Shown piece after piece: positions 1 to 7,802 of a stretch of DNA of 12,338 nt (position 1 is its first letter; each line of letters opens with the position of its first letter). Made by a program: the position numbers and the translations under genes. Under the pieces are notes generated by a model that saw nothing but the letters and a program-made list of their open reading frames with translations, was not told where the DNA came from and made no database searches. Origin of the DNA: an uncultured Sediminicola sp. (lineage in GTDB: Bacteria; Bacteroidota; Bacteroidia; Flavobacteriales; Flavobacteriaceae); the NCBI GenBank assembly GCA_938039345.1, contig CALHVB010000136.1, forward strand, positions 1 through 12,338, read 5' to 3'.

Positions 1-729
1 GTTGGTAATGAGCAAGATTATCATTTTAAAGTATTGTTTTTAATTCTTAAAAAGTTAGGGTTTTCATGGGCAGAAAAGCTATTTCATTTAAGTTACGGAA
101 TGGTAGATTTACCTAGTGGAAAAATGAAAAGTAGAGAAGGTACCGTGGTTGATGCAGATGATTTAATGGAAGATATGACAAATACTGCTGCGGCCATTTC
201 TGAAGAATTAGGAAAGTTAGAAGACTATTCGGATACCGAAAAGCAAGAGTTATACAAGGTAATAGGTATGGGGGCTTTAAAATATTATATTTTAAAAGTA
301 GACCCTAAAAAGCGTATTCTTTTTAACCCAGAAGAATCGGTAGATTTTCAAGGTAATACAGGACCTTTTATTCAGTATACCTATGCAAGAATACAATCTA
401 TTGTTCGTAAATCAAATGATACAGGTATAGTTTTAGGAGCTATTAATACTACTATAGCATTACACGAAAAAGAAAAAGAGTTGTTAAAACAACTACAGCT
501 TTTTCCAGAAACCATACAATTAGCAGCAGCTAATTATAGTCCGGCAATTATTGCAAATTATACTTATGATTTGGTAAAAGAGTTTAATTCTTTTTATCAA
601 AATGTGCCTATTTTACCAGAAACAGATGAGCAAAAGAAAGCTTTTAGAATTCAATTAGCCAAAAAAGTAGGAGAGGTAATAGCATCTGCTTTTAAATTAT
701 TAGGGATACAGGTGCCAGAACGCATGTAA
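1..729 (+). CDS. argS: Arginyl-tRNA synthetase, C-terminal part (5' end outside window)
   Basis: Arginyl-tRNA synthetase charges tRNA-Arg with arginine in the cytoplasm. The reading frame is open from base 1, so the gene enters from the left; a TTG at base 34 lies inside the conserved segment VGNEQDYHFKVLF and is not a start. The 242 visible codons are roughly the last 40 percent of a protein of about 590 residues. Visible landmarks are the class I signature loop in its lysine-shifted form KMKSR (bases 121-135, in the context SGKMKSREGTVVDADDL) and then the DALR-type helical anticodon-binding domain, which begins near NTGPFIQYTYARIQ (about base 352). The protein ends in LGIQVPERM, a typical ArgS terminus. 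The next gene starts 29 bases downstream on the same strand, so co-transcription is possible. Identification is very secure. Confidence 0.97.
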   Translation, partial: VGNEQDYHFKVLFLILKKLGFSWAEKLFHLSYGMVDLPSGKMKSREGTVVDADDLMEDMTNTAAAISEELGKLEDYSDTEKQELYKVIGMGALKYYILKVDPKKRILFNPEESVDFQGNTGPFIQYTYARIQSIVRKSNDTGIVLGAINTTIALHEKEKELLKQLQLFPETIQLAAANYSPAIIANYTYDLVKEFNSFYQNVPILPETDEQKKAFRIQLAKKVGEVIASAFKLLGIQVPERM

Positions 730-758
730 TAGTAATTTACTTTTATTATGTTTGGTTA

Positions 759-1550
759 ATGATTACAACCGAACAAGTATTTGCATTAGCAGCACTTTTT
801 TTTATAGTCTTTTTTTTAGGATACATAATTTATTATGCGCTAGATTTATTTTTTTTAAATCCGTTTAAAAAGTTGCCAGCGTTAACTAAAGAGGAAGAGA
901 CATTAATTAGTGTTAATTTGCCTTTCTACGGAAAATTATCTGATACTAATAAGAAGAAATTTAAAAAAAGACTCCTACGGTTTAGAAGCCGTAAGAAAAT
1001 TGTTTTTCATGAAGATGTAGAAAAGCAAGATGATATTAAATTGTTATTAAGTGCTACTGTTGCCATGTTAACTATGGGAATGCGAGATTTTATGGTGTTA
1101 TCCATAAAACGTATTATTATATATCCAACATATTATTATTCTGTATTTACCAGGCAAAACCATTATGGAGAATACAACCCTGCTTTAAAAATAGTTGTGT
1201 TTTCTGCGGAACAATTATTTCATGGATTTAAAATACCTAACGATAATGTAAATTTAGCGGTGCACGAATTTGCGCATGCTATTAGTTTTAATGTGTTAAA
1301 TAAACAATCTTTTCAGGGTTGGTCTTTTATGCACGGGTTACGAAAATTAAAACGCATGTATACCAGTAAAGACTTTTTAAATAAGTTAGAAACTACAACT
1401 TATTTTAGAGCCTATGGAAAAACTAATATACACGAGTTTTTTGCCGTTGCAGCCGAAAATTATATAGAAACTCCGGCTATTTTTAAGAGAGATTTTCCAG
1501 AGTTGTATGCTATTATGAAAAGGATGCTAAATTTTGATTTTAATAAGTAG
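759..1550 (+). CDS. mtfA: MtfA-like M90 zinc metallopeptidase with N-terminal membrane anchor
   Basis: This 263-residue protein resembles the MtfA/M90 family of zinc-dependent peptidases. The zinc-binding helix is HEFAH at residues 169-173, with Glu170 as the general base. A second family block at 225-239 (HEFFAVAAENYIETP) supplies the likely third zinc ligand, Glu226, and matches the ECFAVLSEYFF block I recall from E. coli MtfA. The IIIYPTYY segment near 119-126 also fits the family. Length is close to E. coli MtfA (about 265). Unlike that soluble protein, residues 6-32 are strongly hydrophobic and form one predicted membrane segment, followed by the basic NPFKK. The ATG at 759 is the natural start because another ATG at 748 stops after three codons. 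In E. coli MtfA acts on the Mlc regulator of glucose transport; no Mlc or PTS gene is seen here, so the substrate is unknown. Confidence 0.85.
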   Translation: MITTEQVFALAALFFIVFFLGYIIYYALDLFFLNPFKKLPALTKEEETLISVNLPFYGKLSDTNKKKFKKRLLRFRSRKKIVFHEDVEKQDDIKLLLSATVAMLTMGMRDFMVLSIKRIIIYPTYYYSVFTRQNHYGEYNPALKIVVFSAEQLFHGFKIPNDNVNLAVHEFAHAISFNVLNKQSFQGWSFMHGLRKLKRMYTSKDFLNKLETTTYFRAYGKTNIHEFFAVAAENYIETPAIFKRDFPELYAIMKRMLNFDFNK

Positions 1551-1622
1551 TTTTATTTATAAATGTACTTTTAACATTTATTATTCACAAATACCATAAG
1601 TTGTCTTTAATTTAGTGGAATA

Positions 1623-1652
1623 ATAAAAATAAGCTTAGGAGTTTATTTTTAT
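1623..1652. repeat. 10-bp inverted repeat in the leader region of the 1686 receptor gene
   Basis: Arms ATAAAAATAA (1623-1632) and TTATTTTTAT (1643-1652) are exact reverse complements with a 10-base centre, GCTTAGGAGT. A C-G pair and a G-T wobble could extend the stem inward, leaving the loop TTAGGA. It lies 33 bases before the receptor ATG. No T-run follows, so it does not look like a simple terminator for the upstream peptidase gene; an operator or a 5'-leader hairpin is possible. The whole gap 1551-1685 (135 bases) is very AT-rich, where chance symmetry is common. No exact TAnnTTTG promoter element is present in it; the closest matches are TAATTTAG at 1608-1615 and TACTTTTA at 1566-1573. 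Confidence 0.35.
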
Positions 1653-1685
1653 AAACACAAATCAATCAACCAATTAACTATTATA

Positions 1686-4190
1686 ATGAAAAATCAATTT
1701 ATAGTATTATGTGTCTTTTTTTTAGGTGTAAATTTATGTTGTGGGCAAGTTACTGGTAAAATTATCGATGCAGATACTAAAGAGCCTTTAGAATATGCTA
1801 CAGCTGCTTTATATAGTGTAGAGGGTAAACTAATAGCAGGTGTAATAACAAATACTAATGGTGTTTTTTCTATAGCAGCTATTAAAAAAGGGAGTTATTA
1901 TTTAGAAAGTTCATTTTTAGGATATGAAACTAAAACAATAAGAGCTATTGAAATAAAAAATAGAAAAGAAAATTACATAGTAGGCACTATAGCTTTATCT
2001 ATAGGAGAAAATGAGTTAGATGAGGTAGTAGTAAAAGCAGGAAGAGCTACTGTAATTAACAAAATAGATAGGCAAGTTTACGATGCTAAAGTTTTTCAGA
2101 ATAGCCAGGGAGGTAGTGCAACAGATGTAATTAAAAATTTACCCTCTGTAACTGTAAATGGTTTGGGAGAAATAAGCGTTCGTGGCTCATCTGGTTTTGT
2201 AATGCTTATAAACGGAAAACCAGTACAAGGAAATGCGGCTACATTAATGAATCAATTACCTGCAAATTCTATTGAGAAGGTAGAATTAATTACTGCACCT
2301 TCGGCTAAATATGACCCAGAGGGTAAAGCAGGAATATTAAATATAATTACCAAAAAAGGAGCTACAAATGGTGCCTTTACACAAATTAATGTAAAAGGAG
2401 GTTTTCCGTCCGTAGAAGATTATGATAATAAAGATGCAGCTCAGCGTTATGGTGCAGATATAACTTATAATTTACGTAGTGATACATGGAATATATCTGC
2501 TGGTGCAAGTTATCAGCGTAATGATGTAAATGGGAGAAGAGAAGGAGATGTTTATACGATTGTAGATAATGTAATTACAAGATTTCCGTCTGATGGAGAA
2601 CGTGGTTTTGATGAAGAAAATTATTCAGGTCGTTTTACAGTAGATTTTACGCCAAATGATACAAACGATTTTTCTTTGGGTTTTTATGCTGGGAAAAGGG
2701 AAAAAGCCAGAACGGCAGATATATTGTATAATAACTCGGCAAATATAGTTGGTGATGATACTAATAAAATATTTGAGCTTAGCTATTTTAATGAAAACTT
2801 AAGGATTAGAAAAGGTGATTTTGTATTAGGAAGTTTTGATTACGGACATACTTTTAAAAACGATGCTAAATTATCGGCTTCTTTTTTATATGAATATACA
2901 CTTTTGGGCGGACCAACTACAAATAGAAATTTAAATTATCCAAATACGAGTAATTTAATTCAGGATGAGTTTAATACTAACGATAACCCGTTAAATGGTG
3001 TTAGAGCACAGTTAGATTATGTGTGGAAGCCTTTTTCTTTTGGTACTATAGAAACAGGGTATCAGTATAGACATTTAGATCATAAAGGAGATTTCTTTTA
3101 CGGAAGAAGAACAAATACTACTGAAGATTTTGCATTAGTACCAGAATTTTCTAGTGAGATAGATTTGGTAAGAATTATACATGCTGGTTATGCTCAGTTA
3201 AACGGAAAAAAGGATAAATGGGATTATGCAGCAGGAGTACGTTTAGAGATAATGAACAGAGATTTAGATTTAAGAGATAAAACCAACACTTTTGATGAGC
3301 AGTTAAATTATAGATACGAAAAATTATTTCCATCGGCATCTATCCAATATACTATAAACGATGGTACAAAAATAAAGGCGGCTTACAGTAAACGTGTAGA
3401 ACGCCCATCTACCTTTAAATTAAACCCATTTAGAGAAAGAGAACATTCTGAGACTTTAGAACAAGGAGATAAAAATTTACGCCCAGAGTTTATAGATGTT
3501 ATTGAATTAGGAATTACAAAAAAGTTTAACACTAATAATTCGGTTTTTGCAACATCTTATTTTAGACATGTAGAAAATTTGGTAAATCGTGTAAATCAAA
3601 TTTATGATGAAGCTCCTATAGATCCTTTAGATAATCGTTTTGATAATGTAGTTTTAGATCGCATATACTCAAATGTAGGTCAGGCACGCGTACTAGGTTT
3701 AGAATTAGGAGGACAATTTAAGCCTACAGAGAAATGGTCTAATTTTATAGGTGCTAATATCTATAAGTATACTATAGATGGGGAGTATAATGGCAGGAGA
3801 GTAGATAGCAATGCTACTATATTTTCTATAAACGCTAATAGTACCTATACGTTTACAGAGACAGCTTCTTTACAATTTACTTTAAATTATATATCGGAAC
3901 GAAAAACAGCGCAAGGCGAAGATTCAGAATTTTATTTACCTAATCTTACCTATAAAAAAACATTTTTAGATAATAGATTAGTGGCAACTTTACAATGGCA
4001 GAATATAGATATGGGCTTACTAAGAACTAATGAACAACGCATAACAACCAGAGTGCCGAATCAGTTTTTTACTACTACTAATTATGTGTTAGAAGTAGAT
4101 ATGATTGTATTAAACTTATCGTATTCTTTTAATAAAACTAAAAACCGTTCTAAGTTTATAGAGAGTGAGTTTGGTAAAAAGGAGTTTTAA
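1686..4190 (+). CDS. TonB-dependent outer-membrane receptor, CarboxypepD_reg plus plug plus OMP_b-brl_3-type barrel
   Basis: This 834-residue outer-membrane protein takes up an unknown substrate with TonB energy. A signal peptide covers about residues 1-20. A carboxypeptidase-regulatory-like beta-sandwich follows (about 21-105, with GKIIDADTKEPLEYATAAL and NTNGVFSI). A TonB-box-like stretch LDEVVVKA lies at 111-118. The plug is at about 120-225, with DVIKNLPSVTVNGLGEISVRG and INGKPV. The rest is beta-barrel; NPFREREHSETLEQGDKNLRPEF is characteristic of the 'outer membrane beta-barrel family' branch rather than of SusC. The last residue is Phe, as usual for BAM-assembled barrels. There is no SusD partner, no STN domain and no adjacent regulator on this strand, so it appears to be an orphan transporter. 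Cys18-Cys19 before GQ do not make a proper lipobox. The substrate cannot be deduced; related receptors are often simply called 'outer membrane beta-barrel protein'. The stop overlaps that of the convergent receptor gene. Confidence 0.92.
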   Translation: MKNQFIVLCVFFLGVNLCCGQVTGKIIDADTKEPLEYATAALYSVEGKLIAGVITNTNGVFSIAAIKKGSYYLESSFLGYETKTIRAIEIKNRKENYIVGTIALSIGENELDEVVVKAGRATVINKIDRQVYDAKVFQNSQGGSATDVIKNLPSVTVNGLGEISVRGSSGFVMLINGKPVQGNAATLMNQLPANSIEKVELITAPSAKYDPEGKAGILNIITKKGATNGAFTQINVKGGFPSVEDYDNKDAAQRYGADITYNLRSDTWNISAGASYQRNDVNGRREGDVYTIVDNVITRFPSDGERGFDEENYSGRFTVDFTPNDTNDFSLGFYAGKREKARTADILYNNSANIVGDDTNKIFELSYFNENLRIRKGDFVLGSFDYGHTFKNDAKLSASFLYEYTLLGGPTTNRNLNYPNTSNLIQDEFNTNDNPLNGVRAQLDYVWKPFSFGTIETGYQYRHLDHKGDFFYGRRTNTTEDFALVPEFSSEIDLVRIIHAGYAQLNGKKDKWDYAAGVRLEIMNRDLDLRDKTNTFDEQLNYRYEKLFPSASIQYTINDGTKIKAAYSKRVERPSTFKLNPFREREHSETLEQGDKNLRPEFIDVIELGITKKFNTNNSVFATSYFRHVENLVNRVNQIYDEAPIDPLDNRFDNVVLDRIYSNVGQARVLGLELGGQFKPTEKWSNFIGANIYKYTIDGEYNGRRVDSNATIFSINANSTYTFTETASLQFTLNYISERKTAQGEDSEFYLPNLTYKKTFLDNRLVATLQWQNIDMGLLRTNEQRITTRVPNQFFTTTNYVLEVDMIVLNLSYSFNKTKNRSKFIESEFGKKEF

Positions 4191-4201
4191 AAACTCACTC
4201 T
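4162..4201. terminator. Candidate bidirectional terminator over the overlapping stops of two convergent receptor genes
   Basis: Arms AGAGTGAGTTT (4162-4172) and AAACTCACTCT (4191-4201) are perfect 11-bp reverse complements around an 18-base loop. The loop itself holds a competing hairpin (GAGTTTT at 4182-4188 against AAAACTC at 4190-4196). The element lies inside the last codons of both genes and spans both TAA stops. It is the only obvious symmetrical element between two convergent, fully overlapping gene ends, so a shared terminator is the natural reading. Neither side has a long T-run, so the intrinsic strength is uncertain. Confidence 0.5.
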
Positions 4202-6739
4202 AAAATTAAAATTAGGAGTAATACCTAAAGACACACTTTCTATAGTTTCTATTTCGTTGTCAGTATTTAGTCTGTAATAGGTATTTAAAATGTTTTTTCT
4301 ACTTAGTAAATTTAAAACTGAAGCACCAGCAGATGCTTTTATTTTAGGATTAATAGTAAAACTATAGATGGCAGAAGCATCAGTTCTAAAATAATGTGGT
4401 AATCTATCACTATTAGGTTCTTGGTAATTAATAGTGTTAGGGAAATTATTTAGATTTATAGGGTTTTCTGCTAACGGTTGCGTATATGGGCTTCCAGATT
4501 TATAATTAATACCTAAACTCAATTTTATATTTTTATAAGTATATGCGCTAGCGAAAGAAGCGGTATGCCTATTATCTAAATTATTAGGAAAAGTATTGGG
4601 TATAATATCTTTAAAAGTATAGTTGTTAATATTATATGTGTAGCTAAACCAAGTGCTAAATGTTTTTGTTTTTTTATTAATTAAAAACTCAATACCTTTT
4701 GCAGTATAGCTGCCTATTTCTCCATTAAAATGGTCTTGGTTCTGAAAACCTTGTGTTGTAGTGCTAATGCCGTTTACTTTTTTATAAAAGCCTTCTAAAC
4801 CAATAAATAAATCTTTTTTATTGTAGTTAAAGCCTAAAGACAATTGTTTACTTTTTGTAATAGGCAAAGAATCACCATCAGATAATATCCACCTACGTTT
4901 TTCTATACCTAAAAAGTTTTGTTTTAAATCTATAATCTGGTTGGTAGTTTGGTTTTTATATTCTCCCAGAAGCTCGGCATATAAATTTTTAGCTAGTTTG
5001 TAATTAAGATTAATTCTAGGTTCTAAAATCTGGTCGTTAAATGTGTTATTTATATTTTCTATAGCATTAAACCTAAGCCCTGCTTTTGCATTTAATTTTT
5101 TGTTGTTAGAGGTATAATTTATTTCGGAATATAAAGCATGAGTTCTAATAACTCCTTTTATATTGCTCTTAAAAGGAGGTAGGCTTACATTAGTAGTATT
5201 GGTAATGCCTACTTCATTAAAATGATAACCATTTAACCAGTTTAGCGTATTAGAAACACTATAGTTAGTGTTTAGCTGAATTGCAGTTTCTAAAACTTCG
5301 TTTTTTTGAAATAGCGTTTGATTTGTATTTGCGGTTATATTTTCAGAATTTAAATTATAACGCGTAGAGTAGGTGTTTATATGTGTAGATAATTTAGAAG
5401 ACCAATTGCTTTCTAAACTAGCACCAACAGATATATTGGTTTGGTCTAATTTACTATTACTACCTCTATTATTTTCTACTACAGATTCGGTATAATCTAG
5501 ATTGTTATTAGAGTTAATAAAACTAACTCTTAGTTTATGATTAGGGTTTATATTATACAATAGTTTTCCTGTAAAATCATAAAAATAAAAGGTCTCGTTT
5601 TGTATTACATTAAAATCGCTGGTATTGTTTTTATTAATGTCACTATCTTGAAAAACCCTATCAGAAAATCGATTGTAAATAGGAGTATCTAAAAAATCAG
5701 TAATGGAACGACGTGCTGAAAACTGAAAAGCCAATTTTTTGCTAATAGGTAATTGTCCGTATACATCTCCTCCAATTAAATTTAAACCGCCGCCACCAAA
5801 GAAATTAGTTTTAATTTCATTATTTGTTTCCATATTAACTATTCCGCTAACACCATCTCCGTATTTGGCACTAGTACCATTTTTAATGAGGGTAACTTTA
5901 TTGGTTAAATAAGGGTTAAAGGCAGATATTAACCCAAAAAAGTGACCAGATTGATACATTTTAATACCATCCCATAAAATTAAATTTTGGTCGTTGGTAC
6001 CACCTCTAATATTAATATTTGATACTGTTTCGTCTATACTTTTAATGCCAGGAAGTGCTTGTACGGTCTGTAATACATCGGGCTCTATTAATCCAGGTAA
6101 AATACCAAAGTCATTGGTGTTTAATTGTATACTTGCATCTTTATGTTTGGTTAAACCGGTAGTTAAAAATTGTATCACAACAATTTCTTCTAACTGTTGG
6201 TAATAAGGGCTTAATAATATAGAGGTGCAAGAGTCTTGTTTTATTAAGTATTCCGCAGTAATAAATTTTGTTTTAAACCCTAAGTGTTTAATACGTATAA
6301 CAGCTTGCCTGGGAATATTTTCAAAATAAAATTCTCCATTAATATTGGTGGTTGTAGCAATTTTAGTGTCTAAAATTTCAATACTAGCGCTACTAAGAGG
6401 TATTTTAAAATTATCTAAAATAGTACCGCATACATCCAATGTGGTACTTTTAAATAAGGAATAATAACGACTATCTATTTTTTTTATTTTAAGTTTTGTT
6501 TGGGCTTCAATATTAGTTAAGATATCTTTTAATTCTTCGCTATTAGATGCTTGTATTTTAATTGCTTTTATATCTTCATCTACATATGAAAATTTAATAT
6601 TATAGGCTAACTCTAACTCATGCAAATAAGTAATAAGAAGTTTTGGTGCTAAGGTTTTATCTTGCCCCAAAGTGGTAGTAATATTTAAGCAAAGTATTAC
6701 TACAATAAAAAGAAAATGTTTAATGCGTCTTTTCAGCAT
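4187..6739 (-). CDS. STN-bearing TonB-dependent transducer receptor (FecA-like signalling type)
   Basis: This 850-residue outer-membrane receptor should bind an external ligand and signal to the adjacent FecR. A signal peptide covers about 1-25 (ends TTLG-Q). An STN-like N-terminal signalling domain follows at about 28-98 (LHELELAYNIKFSY and LKDILTNIEAQTKLKIKK). Next come a carboxypeptidase-regulatory-like domain (about 101-178, NINGEFYFENIP), a TonB-box-like LEEIVVIQ (183-190) and a plug at about 205-305 (VLQTVQALPGIKS, NINIRGGTNDQNLILWDGI, AKYGDGVSGIVNM). The remainder is beta-barrel ending in a terminal Phe. The ATG at 6739 lies inside the end of fecR, a 20-base overlap that suggests coupled translation. 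The ligand is unknown: the FecR/STN arrangement is classically linked to siderophores or ferric citrate, but in Bacteroidota also to glycans and other nutrients. No SusD gene is adjacent. The barrel is rich in Asn, Thr and Ser, as in its counterpart at 1686-4190. Confidence 0.92.
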   Translation of the reverse strand: MLKRRIKHFLFIVVILCLNITTTLGQDKTLAPKLLITYLHELELAYNIKFSYVDEDIKAIKIQASNSEELKDILTNIEAQTKLKIKKIDSRYYSLFKSTTLDVCGTILDNFKIPLSSASIEILDTKIATTTNINGEFYFENIPRQAVIRIKHLGFKTKFITAEYLIKQDSCTSILLSPYYQQLEEIVVIQFLTTGLTKHKDASIQLNTNDFGILPGLIEPDVLQTVQALPGIKSIDETVSNINIRGGTNDQNLILWDGIKMYQSGHFFGLISAFNPYLTNKVTLIKNGTSAKYGDGVSGIVNMETNNEIKTNFFGGGGLNLIGGDVYGQLPISKKLAFQFSARRSITDFLDTPIYNRFSDRVFQDSDINKNNTSDFNVIQNETFYFYDFTGKLLYNINPNHKLRVSFINSNNNLDYTESVVENNRGSNSKLDQTNISVGASLESNWSSKLSTHINTYSTRYNLNSENITANTNQTLFQKNEVLETAIQLNTNYSVSNTLNWLNGYHFNEVGITNTTNVSLPPFKSNIKGVIRTHALYSEINYTSNNKKLNAKAGLRFNAIENINNTFNDQILEPRINLNYKLAKNLYAELLGEYKNQTTNQIIDLKQNFLGIEKRRWILSDGDSLPITKSKQLSLGFNYNKKDLFIGLEGFYKKVNGISTTTQGFQNQDHFNGEIGSYTAKGIEFLINKKTKTFSTWFSYTYNINNYTFKDIIPNTFPNNLDNRHTASFASAYTYKNIKLSLGINYKSGSPYTQPLAENPINLNNFPNTINYQEPNSDRLPHYFRTDASAIYSFTINPKIKASAGASVLNLLSRKNILNTYYRLNTDNEIETIESVSLGITPNFNFRVSF

Positions 6740-7634
6740 AGAATAGTACTTTATTCCCCTCTAATTTAAATTTTATTTGAGCGGGAACACTAATACTTTT
6801 TAAAGCTAAGTCTATATTAGTGTTACTAAAGCTACCAGTAAATAATTTATCTGTGTTAATATTTTTAGTTTCAACAGTTATATTATACTGTCTTTTTAAT
6901 TCGTTTAAAACATAAGATAAAGGAATACTTTTAAAAGAACTTTCGTTGTTAATCCATGATGGTTCAGATGTATTGGGAGCGTTAATGTCTTTAATTTGTC
7001 CGTTAACAACTAAAAAAGATGTACCGGCAGGTAACTTAGTTTCTTTGTTGTTAAAAAGGACACTAACAAGCCCTTCAAAACAAGTAACTTTAAAAACGCC
7101 TTCTCTTTGTGTTACATTAAATTGTGTTCCTAAAACACTAACAGTACCTGCGTCTGTAGCTACTGTAAAACGTTTTCCTTTAGCAACTTTAAAATAAGCT
7201 TCACCATCTAAATCTATGTTCCTTTTAGTATCCCAATTTTTTATACTATAACTAACTTTAGAATCGGCATTTAAAACTACTTCAGAATTATCTGGAAGTG
7301 TAATTTCTGTACGTTCAGCATATTGTGTTGTAATAGTTTCGTTTAAAGAGTTCATGTAAAAATAAGTTCCAGTAATAAGAATGGCAATTGCAGCAGCAAC
7401 TCTCATTAATTTTTTAAAAGGACTTAATTTTACAACTTTAACGCTATTATTATTTTGTTGTTTTACTTTAATATCTATTAAGGCTTTTTCAGTATCAAAT
7501 TTTGGAGCTTCTAAAAATGTAGATGCTTCAATAATTTTCTGATACGAAGCGTATTCATCGGTTTTTTTAAATTCCGACAACTCAGCTTCAGAAAGCTCAC
7601 CGTTAAGCCATTTTGCTAAATAATTTTCTTGCAT
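6720..7634 (-). CDS. FecR-type anti-sigma factor, single-pass inner-membrane protein with DUF4974-like C-terminus
   Basis: FecR-family proteins hold an ECF sigma factor at the inner membrane and relay a signal from an outer-membrane receptor. This one has 304 residues: a cytoplasmic N-terminal sigma-binding part (1-76, beginning ENYLAKWLNGELSEAEL), one membrane segment (about 77-94, LMRVAAAIAILITGTYFY), and the periplasmic FecR domain (about 103-195, with TEITLPDNSEVVLNADSKV, GEAYFKVA and GTQFNV). A C-terminal STN-like DUF4974 domain occupies about 232-298 (FKSIPLSYVLNELKRQYNI). Order and length match the family. It sits between the sigma gene (168-base gap holding a heptamer array) and the receptor (20-base overlap). 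The ATG at 7634 is immediately followed by the conserved N-terminal helix, so the start is well supported. The domain similarity to the receptor's N-terminus is described in the findings. Confidence 0.95.
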   Translation of the reverse strand: MQENYLAKWLNGELSEAELSEFKKTDEYASYQKIIEASTFLEAPKFDTEKALIDIKVKQQNNNSVKVVKLSPFKKLMRVAAAIAILITGTYFYMNSLNETITTQYAERTEITLPDNSEVVLNADSKVSYSIKNWDTKRNIDLDGEAYFKVAKGKRFTVATDAGTVSVLGTQFNVTQREGVFKVTCFEGLVSVLFNNKETKLPAGTSFLVVNGQIKDINAPNTSEPSWINNESSFKSIPLSYVLNELKRQYNITVETKNINTDKLFTGSFSNTNIDLALKSISVPAQIKFKLEGNKVLFYAEKTH

Positions 7635-7683
7635 GATCTTATGCTTTATATATGAATAACAATTTAAAATCTAAAAACCCTAC

Positions 7684-7708
7684 TTTTCTATTTTATAAAA
7701 TTAGAAAA
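7684..7708 (-). repeat. Imperfect AT-rich inverted repeat between sigma gene and fecR
   Basis: TTTTCTATTTTA (7684-7695) faces TAAAA (7696-7700) plus TAGAAAA (7702-7708), a 12-bp symmetry interrupted by one extra T at 7701. On the transcribed minus strand it lies about 50 bases before the fecR start and is followed, after a few bases, by GGGTTTTT. It could be an attenuating or processing hairpin in the sigma-fecR transcript, but stems of only A-T and one G-C pair per arm arise easily by chance here. Apart from this element and the heptamer array, I see nothing in the 168-base gap 7635-7802; no exact TAnnTTTG element for fecR is visible. Confidence 0.25.
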
Positions 7709-7748
7709 AGTTAGAGAGCAGATTTTAAGTTTAGTTTTTTTATTTTCA

Positions 7749-7800
7749 CTACCAACTACCAACTACCAACTACCAACTACCAACTACCAACTACCAGCTA
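7749..7800. repeat. Heptanucleotide tandem array (CTACCAA)7 plus partial copy
   Basis: Six perfect CTACCAA units run from 7749 to 7790, followed by one variant CTACCAG (7791-7797) and a partial CTA (7798-7800). Read on the minus strand, which is the transcribed direction, the unit is TTGGTAG. It begins two bases after the sigma-factor stop codon and ends about 114 bases before the fecR start. Because the unit length is not a multiple of three, TAG occurs in all three minus-strand frames. A perfect seven-base array of this length is prone to slipped-strand copy-number change. It is not CRISPR: the units are far too short and have no spacers. Confidence 0.97.
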
Positions 7801-7802
7801 AT

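Noticed and set aside
1686..1750. Lipoprotein signal at Cys18-Cys19 of the plus-strand receptor
   Set aside because: The residues before Cys (VNL, NLC) do not form a lipobox and the rest is a TonB-dependent barrel, so an ordinary signal peptide is more likely.
5994..6203. Open plus-strand frame of 69 codons inside the signalling receptor gene
   Set aside because: It lies wholly opposite the conserved plug-domain coding sequence and its translation resembles no protein; it is an antisense shadow.
1686..6739. Polysaccharide utilisation locus (SusCD pair)
   Set aside because: Two receptors are present but neither has SusC features and there is no SusD-like gene or glycoside hydrolase. The lipoprotein at 8424 lacks the SusD helical pattern.
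6946..7197. Open plus-strand frame of 83 codons inside fecR
   Set aside because: It is antisense to the conserved FecR domain and has no start-site context or recognisable motif.
7749..7800. CRISPR array
   Set aside because: The units are seven bases long and contiguous with no spacers, and no cas genes are present.
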